Below, piece by piece: positions 1 to 8,203 of a stretch of 64,000 nucleotides of DNA. The notes under the pieces were generated by a model. The model was not told the DNA's origin. It worked only from the letters and a program-made list of their open reading frames with translations, and searched no databases. Positions within the stretch are counted from its first letter, which is position 1, and each line of letters starts with the position of its first letter. The stretch covers positions 2,588,635 through 2,652,634 of the forward strand of contig NZ_CM001436.1 in the NCBI RefSeq assembly GCF_000243255.1. The letters are read 5' to 3'. Both the position numbers and the translations under genes were made by a program. The DNA comes from Methanoplanus limicola DSM 2279 (GTDB lineage Archaea; Halobacteriota; Methanomicrobia; Methanomicrobiales; Methanomicrobiaceae).

Positions 1-646
1 GAATTAAAGAGAGGTCATAATCATCATATTCTCCGTATCTGATAACCTCCGGCTCATACAAATGAGCTGAAACAAGACCGAAAAATACCGGGACAAATAT
101 TATCAGGAGGATTAGCAGAACTGAATATACAGAACTTCTCCTGATATAACCGGAATTTACCCTTCCCAAAGAGACAGACCTGCCGGCATAAAAAGAACCG
201 ATAAGCCCGGCTGTGGCTCCGGATATAACAAACGGAAAGAAGTTTAAAAACGCAGAAATGAGTGTTCCAAACTGAATTAAACTGTTAAAAAACCTTAATG
301 ATGAAATGGCAAGCGGTAGTGCAAGAATGAAAAAACCGGTGAAAAAGCCGCCAAAGGCGCCGTAATACCTTACCTTCAGAGCATCATTTGTGCCGCTCCT
401 CTTAAACCTTTCACTGATCAAAATTCCGGAGAAGAACCCGGCAAGGAACTGGACAAAGACGACCAGAGAGACTATCTGCCAGAATGCACCCGTCATCAGA
501 GCATACATCTGATGACTCCCATAAAAGTACATTATAGCAAAATATGAGATCAAAATGACAACAGTCCCTATAAATCCGCATTTCACCGATATTTTAACCG
601 ATTTGATAAACAGCCCGCTCCCATTGGAACTGTCGGAATCAGCCAT
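1..646 (-). CDS. Hydrophobic membrane protein of unknown function, 3' end outside the window
   Basis: The reading frame starts with ATG at 646 and stays open to base 1, so about 215 residues are visible and the C-terminus is missing. The start MADSDSSNGSG is followed by at least four strongly hydrophobic stretches (near residues 24-45, 58-80, 105-130 and 170-195), consistent with a polytopic membrane protein. Its start lies 2 nt after the stop of the upstream lipoprotein gene, and a GAGGT ribosome site sits across that stop, so the two are almost certainly cotranscribed. I do not recognise the family; DUF-type archaeal membrane proteins encoded next to lipoproteins are common in methanogens. 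Confidence 0.75.
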   Translation of the reverse strand, partial: MADSDSSNGSGLFIKSVKISVKCGFIGTVVILISYFAIMYFYGSHQMYALMTGAFWQIVSLVVFVQFLAGFFSGILISERFKRSGTNDALKVRYYGAFGGFFTGFFILALPLAISSLRFFNSLIQFGTLISAFLNFFPFVISGATAGLIGSFYAGRSVSLGRVNSGYIRRSSVYSVLLILLIIFVPVFFGLVSAHLYEPEVIRYGEYDDYDLSLI

Positions 647-648
647 TC

Positions 649-1488
649 TTAAATTACCTCATAATTCCGGTTAAAATCCCTTCCGTAAATCCGCCCGACA
701 GAAACAGAGACGTTTTCGGTATCCGCCGGAACAGGGTCTGTACGTATAAAAAATCCAATCGCATCACCGTCCCACCTGACAGAGTTAAAGCGTGTAAACT
801 CCTCTGCATCCCTGCCGGTTACAGAAATACTGCCGTTCAGCACAGGTCCGGGTGGCATATTGCTCTTATTCTGCGGGGTTGCAACCTCTTTGATAAACAT
901 TGCATGGGCCACAAAGTAAAACTCTGAACTCTTATTGGTAAACTCTGCGGACTCAAGTTTTACATCAAGACCGTCCTTGCAGAAAGATATCCCCGGATAC
1001 AATTTCATGTTCAGTGCACCCCTGGATTCAACATCATCGGGAAGTTTCTGAGCATACATCTCCGGATTGGAAGGCGTGATCATCGGCCCCTGGCTCACTT
1101 TCCGGTCAATTACATCGCCCGAACTTCCGACTGTGATGGTTATATACTGCAAAAGTCCGTATCCTTTGGAAGGATATGGCGAGAAATGAAATGTATAGAT
1201 GGTTTTTCCGTCTTCTCCGACTGTAACTTTGCTTTCATACTCTCCAGGATCGCTGCCCCCGGTCACATTGGTGAGGGCAGAATCATTAAGGGCGATTAAC
1301 AGTGCCTCATCTTCGGTAATTCCACCGTCCTCCTGAATACACCCACATACTGCACAGACGGATATTATTGTGACTGCCACCATTATTGTTATCATTATAG
1401 CCGGCAACCTGCCGGACATATGTCCCAAATTTATATCTAAATCCAAATCATCTAATTTCATTTTATTACTCAACGGAATTTTATTCAT
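649..1488 (-). CDS. Secreted lipoprotein of unknown function
   Basis: The protein has a hydrophobic segment ending in a lipobox-like VCAVCGC, so it is probably exported and lipid-anchored by the Cys of CGC; the rest (about 230 residues) is predicted to be extracellular. The N-terminal acidic stretch before the signal segment is unusually long (about 30 residues). The frame could be opened by TTG at 1500, but I prefer ATG at 1488 because a TATAAAA element reads on the minus strand at 1518-1512, about 27 nt upstream, which would give a leaderless transcript. An internal ATG nearer the signal segment is also possible. It is followed at 2 nt by a membrane protein gene. No catalytic motif seen. 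Confidence 0.75.
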   Translation of the reverse strand: MNKIPLSNKMKLDDLDLDINLGHMSGRLPAIMITIMVAVTIISVCAVCGCIQEDGGITEDEALLIALNDSALTNVTGGSDPGEYESKVTVGEDGKTIYTFHFSPYPSKGYGLLQYITITVGSSGDVIDRKVSQGPMITPSNPEMYAQKLPDDVESRGALNMKLYPGISFCKDGLDVKLESAEFTNKSSEFYFVAHAMFIKEVATPQNKSNMPPGPVLNGSISVTGRDAEEFTRFNSVRWDGDAIGFFIRTDPVPADTENVSVSVGRIYGRDFNRNYEVI

Positions 1489-1549
1489 AGCCCACTTCAA
1501 TCATATGTTTTTTTTATACATCCCGAATTCTTTATTTATGTCCGGAAAT

Positions 1550-2263
1550 TCACTCATTTTTGCCGGAACTATTCAGCAGGAGATCAGCACGGGTACTCTT
1601 ACCGGAAAAGTATTCCGGTGGAATAATATGCAGCGGTTCATGTATGCCGGATTTCCGGTACACAACCCTGCCATTCACACTGGATATGGAAACTTTGCTT
1701 ATATTGTAATCTTCAGTCTGTATCCTGAAATTATAGATTATATTTCCATCATTCTGACCTGTCACATCAAATGTGTAATACGGCTGCCCATCCATCATGT
1801 ACGGTGAAATGCCCTGATCTCTGATATCTGATAGTGCCAGTTCCAGTGCCTCATCATGACTCACATGATGAATATCATTATTATCCCCGTTCATCATCCC
1901 CGGAGGTCTTGGCGGCGGATATGAACCTCCGACATATACAACCCTTCCGTCCATGCTTACCATCGGAATCACCTGTCCGGCCGGAAAACCGTCATCGGCA
2001 TACTTCTGTATGATAATCATATAGACATACCCTTCCGGAGATTCTGCCACTGCATAATCAGACACAGTATAATTCACACCGCCAATATCAGCCAGAACCT
2101 CAGAGTTCTGAAGAGAAAGCTCAACGGCCTCAGCATAAGTAATATTTTCAGCAGCACCCCCGCCTGTGGCACTATCAAGGCAGCCGCAGAAAAAAACAGC
2201 CACAATTACCACAGGCAGCAGATAAATCAAATATTCTGATATCCCCATAATCATCATTCCCAA
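1550..2263 (-). CDS. Lipoprotein with PepSY-like repeats
   Basis: The signal segment ends in VAVFFCGC, an archaeal lipobox, so the product should be anchored on the outer face of the membrane. Two similar units follow: one begins near residue 41 (ITYAEAVELSLQNSEV) and one near residue 133 (VSHDEALELALSDI), and each ends in a strand of the form (N/D)GRVVY(V/R). This pattern resembles PepSY domains, which bind or inhibit proteases or act in surface proteins; the assignment is by pattern only. The gene lies upstream of, and in the same orientation as, the lipoprotein/membrane protein pair, with a gap of about 60 nt that contains that pair's own TATA element. Confidence 0.75.
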   Translation of the reverse strand: MGMMIMGISEYLIYLLPVVIVAVFFCGCLDSATGGGAAENITYAEAVELSLQNSEVLADIGGVNYTVSDYAVAESPEGYVYMIIIQKYADDGFPAGQVIPMVSMDGRVVYVGGSYPPPRPPGMMNGDNNDIHHVSHDEALELALSDIRDQGISPYMMDGQPYYTFDVTGQNDGNIIYNFRIQTEDYNISKVSISSVNGRVVYRKSGIHEPLHIIPPEYFSGKSTRADLLLNSSGKNE

Positions 2264-2480
2264 AATGCCGACATATGGCTCACATATTTAACAGGATTCA
2301 CCATAAAATACCAATGCCGGCATTTCCATAAATATATTAATATCTCATCCACCCTTTACTTTTCCCCTGAAGATCTCCAGGAAAAAAACACAGACATACC
2401 ATCACAGATTAATTTTAATTTACTCAAAATAATCCTAATTAAATAATCTTAATTCAAAAACAGATATCAGGAGAGAGACT

Positions 2481-3473
2481 TTGCAGTATAAGGAATTCAT
2501 AAACTTCTCAATATACGAATATGACCTGAATAAGTTTGGGGGAGACTGGGAAAATATCCGGAAATTCATAAAAGATAACCAAATTGACGGCGTTGAAATG
2601 CTTGTAAATTTCGATGAAGTTCCGGCAGGCATTCCGGCAGACATTACCGGAGCTGTGCACCTCCCGTCCTTTACCGGGTGGTACAGACTGAAAACTGATG
2701 ATAATTTCAGGATTCCGGACTACTACCCTAAAGACACTGAGAAATATTATTACGGCGGAAAAAAATACTCAGAGGTAATAGAGAACTTCAGTACCTGCCT
2801 TAAAAATGCCTCCATCCTTAATCCTGCATACGGAGTATATCACGGTGGCTACATAGAGACCGAACAGTCATTCCGCAAAGATAAGTTCTCTTCCGACAGG
2901 GATGTGCTGACTGCCACAGCAGAATTTCTAAATACTGTTGCATCCGGATTTCCCGGTGGAGAACCGCCATTTGCAATATTCATAGAAAACCTCTGGTGTC
3001 CGGGACTGACATTTCTTGAACCTGAGGCAGTGGCAGAATTCTGTGACAGTCTCGAATTTAAAAAGTGGGGGCTGATGCTTGATACCGGACATCTGATGAA
3101 TGCCTCAAAATCCTGCTACACTGAAGAGGAGGGCATAGACTGCGTACTCTCAGTCCTTGACAGGCAGGATAAAAAGGTCATTGATAATATCAAAGGGCTT
3201 CATTTCCACTTCAGTGCATCAGCAGAATATCATAACAGTATGACAGAACCTGACAACTTCCGGGAGATGGAGAACAATGAAAAATTCATGTGTATTATGG
3301 AGCATTTCGGAAAAATTGACCATCACAGGCCGTTTACATCCGAAAGATGCCGTGAGATAATAGATTACATAAAGCCCGATTACCTTACCCACGAGTTTAT
3401 CAAAGAGACATCTGATGAGACTGATTCAGCTCTAAAGCAACAGAAAAAAGCGATTGCAGGATATGAAATATAA
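2481..3473 (+). CDS. Sugar-phosphate isomerase/epimerase-like TIM-barrel protein
   Basis: A 330-residue soluble protein with features of the AP-endonuclease-2/xylose-isomerase-like barrel: early VEMLVNFDEV, a middle strand with IFIENLW (metal-binding Glu position), GLMLDTGHLMNA (Asp-x-Gly-His signature near residue 202) and a later GLHFHFSAS strand with His. These are typical divalent-metal ligands of the superfamily. Substrate cannot be inferred. The start is TTG at 2481, chosen because AGGAGAGA lies 5-12 nt upstream. It is divergent from the lipoprotein genes and monocistronic, with the TnpB element directly downstream. Confidence 0.8.
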   Translation: MQYKEFINFSIYEYDLNKFGGDWENIRKFIKDNQIDGVEMLVNFDEVPAGIPADITGAVHLPSFTGWYRLKTDDNFRIPDYYPKDTEKYYYGGKKYSEVIENFSTCLKNASILNPAYGVYHGGYIETEQSFRKDKFSSDRDVLTATAEFLNTVASGFPGGEPPFAIFIENLWCPGLTFLEPEAVAEFCDSLEFKKWGLMLDTGHLMNASKSCYTEEEGIDCVLSVLDRQDKKVIDNIKGLHFHFSASAEYHNSMTEPDNFREMENNEKFMCIMEHFGKIDHHRPFTSERCREIIDYIKPDYLTHEFIKETSDETDSALKQQKKAIAGYEI

Positions 3474-3498
3474 ACAGATTTAAAAATTTAGCGTAAAT

Positions 3499-3521
3499 CC
3501 CCTTGGTCTTTAGCCAAGGGG
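3499..3521 (+). repeat. Left-end hairpin of the TnpB element
   Basis: CCCCTTGG and CCAAGGGG form a perfect 8-bp stem around the loop TCTTTAG. The GGTCTTTAGCC core is identical to that of the right-end hairpin 1.3 kb downstream, matching the paired subterminal hairpins of IS605-type ends. It could alternatively be the right end of an older, lost element. Confidence 0.6.
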
Positions 3522-3615
3522 ATGTAATCGACATCATCTTTGTTCTCAGAGATATATTTTGTAATTGTAGTTTTACCAAAAAATATATTGAGAGTTGAAA
3601 TCAAACCAAATCTAT

Positions 3616-4728
3616 ATGTTGAGAGCCTACAAATACCGAATCTATCCTAACAAAGAACAGGAGAAAATGTTCTTTCAGCATTTCGGTACCTGTAGGTTTA
3701 TCTACAATTGGGGTTTGGAAAATAAAATCCGAACTTATGAAACAGATGGAAAATCAATATCGAGATTTGCATTACAAAAAATGCTACCTGATTTGAAATC
3801 AGAGCATGATTGGATGAAAGATGTTAATTCGCAATCAATACAGAGTGCATTGTTAAATCTTGAGAATGCATTTACTCGTTTCTTCCGGGAAAAGAAAGGA
3901 TTTCCAAAATTCAAATCCCGAAAAAATCCAGTGCAGTCATTTTCAGTTCCACAACATTATATTGTGAATTTTGATACCCATAAAATTAAATTACCTAAAA
4001 TTGGATGGGTTAAAACAAAATTACACAGGAAATATGAAGGAGCTGAAAAAACAGCAACTGTGTCAGTCACATCAACGGGCAAATTTTTCATTAGTATTTT
4101 GGTAGATGATGGACAGGAACAACCTCCTGTACAACATTTTGATGCAGATACAACCGTGGGTGTTGATGTAGGTATCAAAGATTTTGCAATACTTTCCAAT
4201 GGGGAAAAGATTGACAATCCCCGATATTTGAAACAGTCACTTCTCCGAATGAAAGTGTTACAAAAACGATTGAGTAGAAAACAAAAAGGTTCTAACAACA
4301 GAAATAAAGCAAAAAATGCAGTAGCAAAAATTCATGAAAAAATTCACAATCAAAGAAGCGATTTCCAGCACAAACTCTCTTTTAGATTAGTATGCGAGAA
4401 CCAAGCAATTGCACTGGAAACTTTGAATGTTAAAGGGATGCTAAAAAATCATAAATTGTCACAACATATTGCTGATGCATCATGGAGTTCATTTGTTACT
4501 CAATTAGAATATAAGGCACAGAAACACGGTAAAACTATCTTACATATAGGACAGTTTGAACCATCTACAAAAATCTGTAGTGAATGTGGGTATTACAACC
4601 GTGATTTGACTTTATCTGATAGAGACTGGATTTGTCCGGATTGTGGGGTACATCATGACCGGGATATAAATGCCGCAATAAATATCAGGAAATTTGCTTT
4701 TGATAAACAGAATCTAATTGGAATATAA
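3616..4728 (+). CDS. tnpB: RNA-guided endonuclease TnpB
   Basis: TnpB of the IS605/IS1341 group, an ancestor-type relative of Cas12 that uses an element-encoded omega-RNA to cut DNA at the donor site. From the ATG at 3616 it is 370 residues. It has the N-terminal helical/WED segment (YKYRIYPNKEQEKMF), the RuvC nuclease with all three acidic positions visible (Asp184 in GVDVG, Glu268 in ALETL, Asp350 in DRDINAA) and a four-Cys zinc ribbon (CSEC...CPDC) between the last two, so the enzyme looks intact. An in-frame TTG at 3595 would add seven residues (MKSNQIY) but has no family support. The AT-rich codon use (many AAA, ATT) differs from the flanking genes and fits transfer. Confidence 0.93.
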   Translation: MLRAYKYRIYPNKEQEKMFFQHFGTCRFIYNWGLENKIRTYETDGKSISRFALQKMLPDLKSEHDWMKDVNSQSIQSALLNLENAFTRFFREKKGFPKFKSRKNPVQSFSVPQHYIVNFDTHKIKLPKIGWVKTKLHRKYEGAEKTATVSVTSTGKFFISILVDDGQEQPPVQHFDADTTVGVDVGIKDFAILSNGEKIDNPRYLKQSLLRMKVLQKRLSRKQKGSNNRNKAKNAVAKIHEKIHNQRSDFQHKLSFRLVCENQAIALETLNVKGMLKNHKLSQHIADASWSSFVTQLEYKAQKHGKTILHIGQFEPSTKICSECGYYNRDLTLSDRDWICPDCGVHHDRDINAAINIRKFAFDKQNLIGI

Positions 4729-4734
4729 TATCTT

Positions 4735-4834
4735 TACACCCCTGGAACGGGGGGAAGGGCCTGTGGACTTACGAACAATGGTTTGGGGTATGAAGCAGGA
4801 AGCCTCTCTGGTCTTTAGCCCAGAGGTAGTTCAC
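4735..4834 (+). ncRNA. omega-RNA (reRNA) scaffold of TnpB
   Basis: Directly behind the tnpB stop is a conserved-looking block: CCCCTGGAACGGGGGG (4739-4754 region), GGGCCTGTGGACTTACGAAC, GGTTTGGGGTATGAAGCAGG and the terminal hairpin with loop TCTTTAGC, ending in TAGTTCAC at 4834. This order is characteristic of omega-RNA scaffolds of archaeal IS1341-like elements. The natural guide would be the bases just after 4834, i.e. the end of the neighbouring cysteine-rich gene. The 5' end is a guess, as omega-RNAs often start inside tnpB. Confidence 0.65.
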
Positions 4835-4986
4835 AACCCGCAGCACCCGCATGAAGAAAATCCGGTAATCTTCTTCTCCTCTTTTTTATAGCATTCCCCG
4901 CAGATGACTATCGCTCCATAAAATTCCCGGTGATTTACCCGCAGGTACTTCTCCTTCTCCTCACCACAGATTCTGCATTTAACCAG
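4831..4986 (-). CDS. Small cysteine-rich zinc-ribbon-like protein
   Basis: About 51 residues with a CxxC (VKCRICGEE), a second CxxC (ICGECYKK) and a C-terminal CGCCG, suggesting one or two zinc knuckles. The frame is open up to an ATG at 5112, but that 42-residue extension is hydrophobic, lacks family-like features and would overlap the start of the divergent lipoprotein gene. A strong GAGGAGG site lies about 8 nt before a CTG codon at 4986, so a rare CTG start is the best guess. The last Leu codon and the stop come from the terminus of the TnpB element, so the native C-terminus has been replaced. Function unknown. Confidence 0.5.
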   Translation of the reverse strand: MVKCRICGEEKEKYLRVNHREFYGAIVICGECYKKEEKKITGFSSCGCCGL

Positions 4987-5110
4987 GTTTAATCCCTCCT
5001 CTAATCTGTATTGAAACTCAAAGGTTAAAATAATAACCGGAAAAAAGCTTCTGTGCCCATAACAGAGGAAATCAAAAAGCGTATATTTCGATGACTGCAA
5101 AGGCTGTATC

Positions 5111-5284
5111 ATGAAGAAAAAGAAGATTCACTCATTCCTGATATTCATAATACTGATAATATTACTGGCCTTTGCAGGATGCACAGCGGCAACAGAAGAT
5201 AATGACACAGGCCAGATGAGCAGTGTCAGATATTATACGGAAGAATATCCGCCGCTGAATTTTGAAGAGAAGAGGCCGGATTAA
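5111..5284 (+). CDS. 57-residue putative lipoprotein
   Basis: ATG at 5111 opens a 57-codon frame. It encodes a basic start (MKKKKIH), a hydrophobic stretch of about 14 residues and a lipobox LAFAGC, followed by a short acidic tail (TEDNDTGQMSS...NFEEKRPD). The n-h-lipobox order is hard to obtain by chance. The mature part is only about 34 residues, so it may be a small membrane-anchored peptide or the remnant of a longer lipoprotein. It is followed by the palindrome/hairpin at 5319-5380. The ribosome site is weak (AAGG about 8 nt upstream). Confidence 0.6.
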   Translation: MKKKKIHSFLIFIILIILLAFAGCTAATEDNDTGQMSSVRYYTEEYPPLNFEEKRPD

Positions 5285-5318
5285 AAGCAGACCTCTCCTG
5301 CATCTTTACAACCCTCCT

Positions 5319-5380
5319 ATGAAACAGTGCACTGTTTCATTCATTATCTGTGAACCGGCTGGTTCACGAATAACTTTTTT
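5319..5380. terminator. Palindrome plus hairpin between convergent genes, likely bidirectional terminator
   Basis: ATGAAACAGTG at 5319-5329 and its exact reverse complement at 5330-5340 make a 22-bp perfect palindrome. A second hairpin follows (GTGAACC 5350-5356, GGTTCAC 5361-5367, 4-nt loop) with a T6 tract just before 5380. The site lies between the small + strand lipoprotein and the - strand flavoprotein, so a transcription-end role is likely; an operator role of the palindrome is the alternative. Confidence 0.5.
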
Positions 5381-5940
5381 CATACCTGCATAGTCCTGCT
5401 CTCTTTCAGAAGATTTGCCATCCAGGCGAGATTTCTCACCATATACCCGACTGTCAGGTTTGTGTAAAACTGCTTATCCCCCCCGGCATTTGGTGGAATA
5501 ATGCATCCAAGGCAGTTGAGGTCAAAAAGTGTATCCGCCGCAACATTATATGCCCCGTCCTCCTCTCCGGAAATTATTACTCCGGCGACCTTGCCGTAGA
5601 GCGGATTATGTCCGGATTCAGGAGAATCATACGAATATGACCCGTATAGCCTCTCAATTACAAGCTGTGCAACACTTGACCGCACCCCGGACGAGACAGG
5701 AGAACCAATAACTACAATGTCAGACTGCCGTATAATCTCATATATTCCCGGCCATTCGTCATCCCCGCCCATATCAAATGTTCTTCCGAATTTTATGTTG
5801 TAATCGGTAATCCTGATAACTTCACTCTCAATTCCCGTTTCACTGAATAACTCAACTGCCCTGTCAATCAGCGCCCGCGTCTCTGAAAGATCGGGCGGAT
5901 ATTTTAAGGTGCAGTTGAGAAATACTGCTTTTAGCCCCAT
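5380..5940 (-). CDS. NADPH-dependent FMN reductase / flavodoxin-like protein
   Basis: 186-residue flavodoxin-fold protein. It starts with the strand MGLKAVFLNCTLK, then helix, and has DIVVIGSPVSSG near residue 94, the phosphate/FMN-binding loop typical of NADPH-dependent FMN reductases (iron-sulfur flavoprotein-like family without the Cys cluster). A second typical loop is VAGVIISGEEDGAY. It probably reduces quinones, metals or flavin with NAD(P)H; the substrate is not visible. It is monocistronic, convergent with the small lipoprotein gene, and its stop codon touches the T-run of the putative terminator. Confidence 0.85.
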   Translation of the reverse strand: MGLKAVFLNCTLKYPPDLSETRALIDRAVELFSETGIESEVIRITDYNIKFGRTFDMGGDDEWPGIYEIIRQSDIVVIGSPVSSGVRSSVAQLVIERLYGSYSYDSPESGHNPLYGKVAGVIISGEEDGAYNVAADTLFDLNCLGCIIPPNAGGDKQFYTNLTVGYMVRNLAWMANLLKESRTMQV

Positions 5941-6057
5941 GAAGCAGAATAGGCATAAAAGCAGATAAATGTTTGCCGGAAATCAGAGTTCACTCAGAAA
6001 TGCCGAAATCTCCGGAACAATGAGAGATTTATAAAAAAAATATTTTAAAGATTATAA

Positions 6058-6948
6058 TCAGATATTTCCGCCGGAGAATTTAGAAGCCATACTTCCCTTC
6101 TTTTCGACAAATGCACCCTCAATAAATTCCCGGTCAACAAGCGGTGACATCTCGCCGGTCTTTGCATAATGATACAGAAGAGCAACGAGAATACCCTGGA
6201 GTGCCGATATAAGAATTGCAGATACTGCAAAGACGAGAATTGTCAGTACAAGCATGCCCCCGAATACCTCAAAGGGCAGAAACATTGCTGAGAAGAATGT
6301 GCCGACCATGAGCAGGAATGCCGGAATCATCACAATTCCGAATGAGAATCCTGCGATGACAGTCTCACCCCAGGTCTGCTTAAAGAGATGCCAGGATTCC
6401 TTAATTGAAGGGATAGCACCTTTATCTTCAAATATCATAACCGGAATTACAAAGAAGGTTACCAGATTCCAGACAGCTCCGGCAATTCCGATTATAATTT
6501 CGGTGAGGAACCTGCCAAGAGGGTTGTCGGATTCACGCAGCAGGCTTAATATAAGGCCTACTGTTGCCGCAATGAATGCCCAGGCAAATATTGATCCTAT
6601 TTTAGGCATCGCAGCACTGATCCCGTCTTTGAATGCCGGATCATTGCCCTTAATTACCTCGGTTGCATTGTGCACAATTCCGGCTTTGAAGAATGACGAC
6701 ACAAATGCCGTAACTAAAAATATAACAAAGAGCATCACAATCCAGAGTGCATATCCGGTTATTCCCATATTATCAGGGTTTATGCCAGTCCCTGCAAATA
6801 TGAAGAGTGTCGGAATAAAGAGCACTCCAAGAATCAGCAGTATTATAATTCCGGAGATGACCGGATATAATACAAGGCTCTTCTCCCTTGAGAGAATGGC
6901 AAATGTCTGTTTAAACAGGTGCCATCCTCTTGCAATCCTTTGAAACAT
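6058..6948 (-). CDS. DUF6159-type membrane protein
   Basis: 296 residues with about six hydrophobic segments. It opens with MFQRIARGWHLFKQTFAILSREKSLVLYPVISG and has a second WHLFKQTWGE motif near residue 187, so the protein is an internal repeat of a helix-plus-TM unit. This layout fits the archaeal/bacterial DUF6159 family; function is unknown. The C-terminal tail is charged and cytoplasmic. No neighbour in the same direction is close enough for an operon; the upstream intergenic region 6949-7148 is shared with the divergent DUF2178 gene. Confidence 0.8.
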   Translation of the reverse strand: MFQRIARGWHLFKQTFAILSREKSLVLYPVISGIIILLILGVLFIPTLFIFAGTGINPDNMGITGYALWIVMLFVIFLVTAFVSSFFKAGIVHNATEVIKGNDPAFKDGISAAMPKIGSIFAWAFIAATVGLILSLLRESDNPLGRFLTEIIIGIAGAVWNLVTFFVIPVMIFEDKGAIPSIKESWHLFKQTWGETVIAGFSFGIVMIPAFLLMVGTFFSAMFLPFEVFGGMLVLTILVFAVSAILISALQGILVALLYHYAKTGEMSPLVDREFIEGAFVEKKGSMASKFSGGNI

Positions 6949-7065
6949 ATTTTTCTATTCGCTCTCTGTATATAATTTAATTCCGGAAAAATAGCTGATT
7001 AACCCGGTTACACCAGATTCAGGGGGAGGGCTCTATATTACAGGCTGATATGGGAGTTTCACAAA

Positions 7066-7122
7066 TGTTATATAGATCTAACAAGTTATATTATTCTAAC
7101 AAAGCGTTAATTATTTCTAACA
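7066..7122 (+). promoter_or_regulatory. Three TCTAACA repeats, candidate operator of the DUF2178/HTH operon
   Basis: TCTAACA occurs at 7077-7083, 7095-7101 and 7116-7122, with centre spacings of 18 and 21 bp, that is close to two helical turns. The first copy also forms a dyad with TGTTA at 7066-7070. The block sits 27-80 nt before the DUF2178 start. The two-gene unit ends in an Xre-type repressor, so autoregulation through these sites is a natural inference. Confidence 0.45.
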
Positions 7123-7148
7123 CTTTCTGAAAAAAACGGTGAACTGAA

Positions 7149-7721
7149 ATGGAACTGAGCACAATTAACAGACGTATTGCAGTTACGGCAGGACTTGGTA
7201 TCGCAGCGGTGATAACTGCACTCCTTACAGTACTGATGAGTGGCGGAGATCCCGGTGCGGATGTTATCGGGATATCCCTTGTAATCATCGTGGGAATAAC
7301 CCTGGTTGCAGTCATAAAAACGGTTGAAAAAAAGAATATTCTTTACATATGTCTTATCATAGGCCTTCTTATGCTTGTGGCCGGCTCAGCCCTGGCTGTG
7401 ATTCCGGCATCAGGAGATAATTCAGCTTCTTTCTCTGCGATGGCAATAATGGGACTGATTATGGCGCTCATTGCAGCTGTCAGTCTAAGAAAACCAGTCG
7501 ATTACGACATCAGGGACGAGAGAACTCTTAAAGTCGGGACATGGGCAATATCCTATTCATGGTATCTCGCATATCTGATGGTAATTCTTATGTTCTGGCT
7601 CTCGTTCTTCGGAATTGCAGCATTATCCGCAGAAGCGGTTCTTGGAGTGCTGATGCTCCTTATGCCCGTCAGTGCAGCAGTATTTCAGTGGTACTTCTCA
7701 AAGAGGGGTGATGTATATTAA
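7149..7721 (+). CDS. DUF2178-like membrane protein
   Basis: 190 residues with about six predicted membrane helices (near 12-30, 35-52, 58-75, 85-100, 130-150 and 155-175). The soluble loop KPVDYDIRDERTLKV near residues 116-130, ending in DER, is typical of the archaeal DUF2178 family, whose members are regularly encoded beside a short Xre-type regulator. That arrangement is found here, with the regulator 93 nt downstream. Function is unknown. The ribosome site is weak (GGTGAACTGAA). Confidence 0.8.
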   Translation: MELSTINRRIAVTAGLGIAAVITALLTVLMSGGDPGADVIGISLVIIVGITLVAVIKTVEKKNILYICLIIGLLMLVAGSALAVIPASGDNSASFSAMAIMGLIMALIAAVSLRKPVDYDIRDERTLKVGTWAISYSWYLAYLMVILMFWLSFFGIAALSAEAVLGVLMLLMPVSAAVFQWYFSKRGDVY

Positions 7722-7814
7722 ATGCAGGCACAATTCTTCAGAACCGGAAATCAGGGTAAACCGGTGCAGCGGAAGAATGACTGAAGTGAGAGAATACTTT
7801 TTCCGGTAAGCGAT

Positions 7815-8009
7815 ATGGATACGAAAATACGTGAATTCCGGGCAAAGAAGGGCATGACACAGGCTCAGCTTGCAGAGGCTGTCGGAGTTAGAAGGGAGAC
7901 CATTGTCTTTCTTGAGAAGGGGAAGTACAATCCTTCCCTTAAACTTGCACATGATGTAGCAGTGGCTCTTGATTCAGCCATTGATGAGCTGTTTGTCTTT
8001 AAGGATTAA
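7815..8009 (+). CDS. Xre-family HTH transcriptional regulator (YgzD-like)
   Basis: 64-residue single-domain helix-turn-helix protein: [46 protein letters not shown] covers the five helices of a Xre/Cro domain with recognition helix [10 protein letters not shown]. The length is that of the small repressors which pair with DUF2178 or similar membrane proteins. It likely binds the TCTAACA repeats before the operon (inference). ATG at 7815 has a weak upstream site. Confidence 0.9.
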   Translation: MDTKIREFRAKKGMTQAQLAEAVGVRRETIVFLEKGKYNPSLKLAHDVAVALDSAIDELFVFKD

Positions 8010-8203
8010 ACCTCTCATAAATACTCTTATCTGGCAGGAAGATCAGAAAAAGCAGATAAATTACTTAAATCAACCTGATTTCAGGGAAATTACCTTATCG
8101 CACAAATAGAGATGAGGACTTATTTTGATGCAGCATAGGGTACTAATGTCAGCGGTGCCAAAACGACCGAAAACTAAATGAAATCCTAAAATTAAAAGAA
8201 TGT

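Larger units (their letters stand above)
3499..4834 (+). mobile_element. IS200/IS605-family solo-TnpB element (IS1341-like)
   Basis: The element carries only tnpB; no tnpA (Y1 transposase) is visible nearby. The left end has an 8-bp perfect hairpin, arms 3499-3506 and 3514-3521, with loop TCTTTAG. The right end has a hairpin around 4803-4826 with the same GGTCTTTAGCC core and closes in TAGTTCAC at 4827-4834, a typical 3' terminus of such elements. The right boundary lies exactly in the last codon and stop of the convergent cysteine-rich gene. The left boundary is less certain and could lie some bases before 3499. Elements of this type depend on a TnpA in trans for mobility. Confidence 0.75.

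Noticed and set aside
6254-6943. 229-codon open frame on the + strand opposite the DUF6159 gene
   Set aside because: Shadow of the membrane protein gene; no ribosome site and no domain.
7722-7785. 20-codon frame between the DUF2178 and HTH genes (MQAQFFRTG...)
   Set aside because: Very short, no ribosome site and no hydrophobic or other recognisable pattern.
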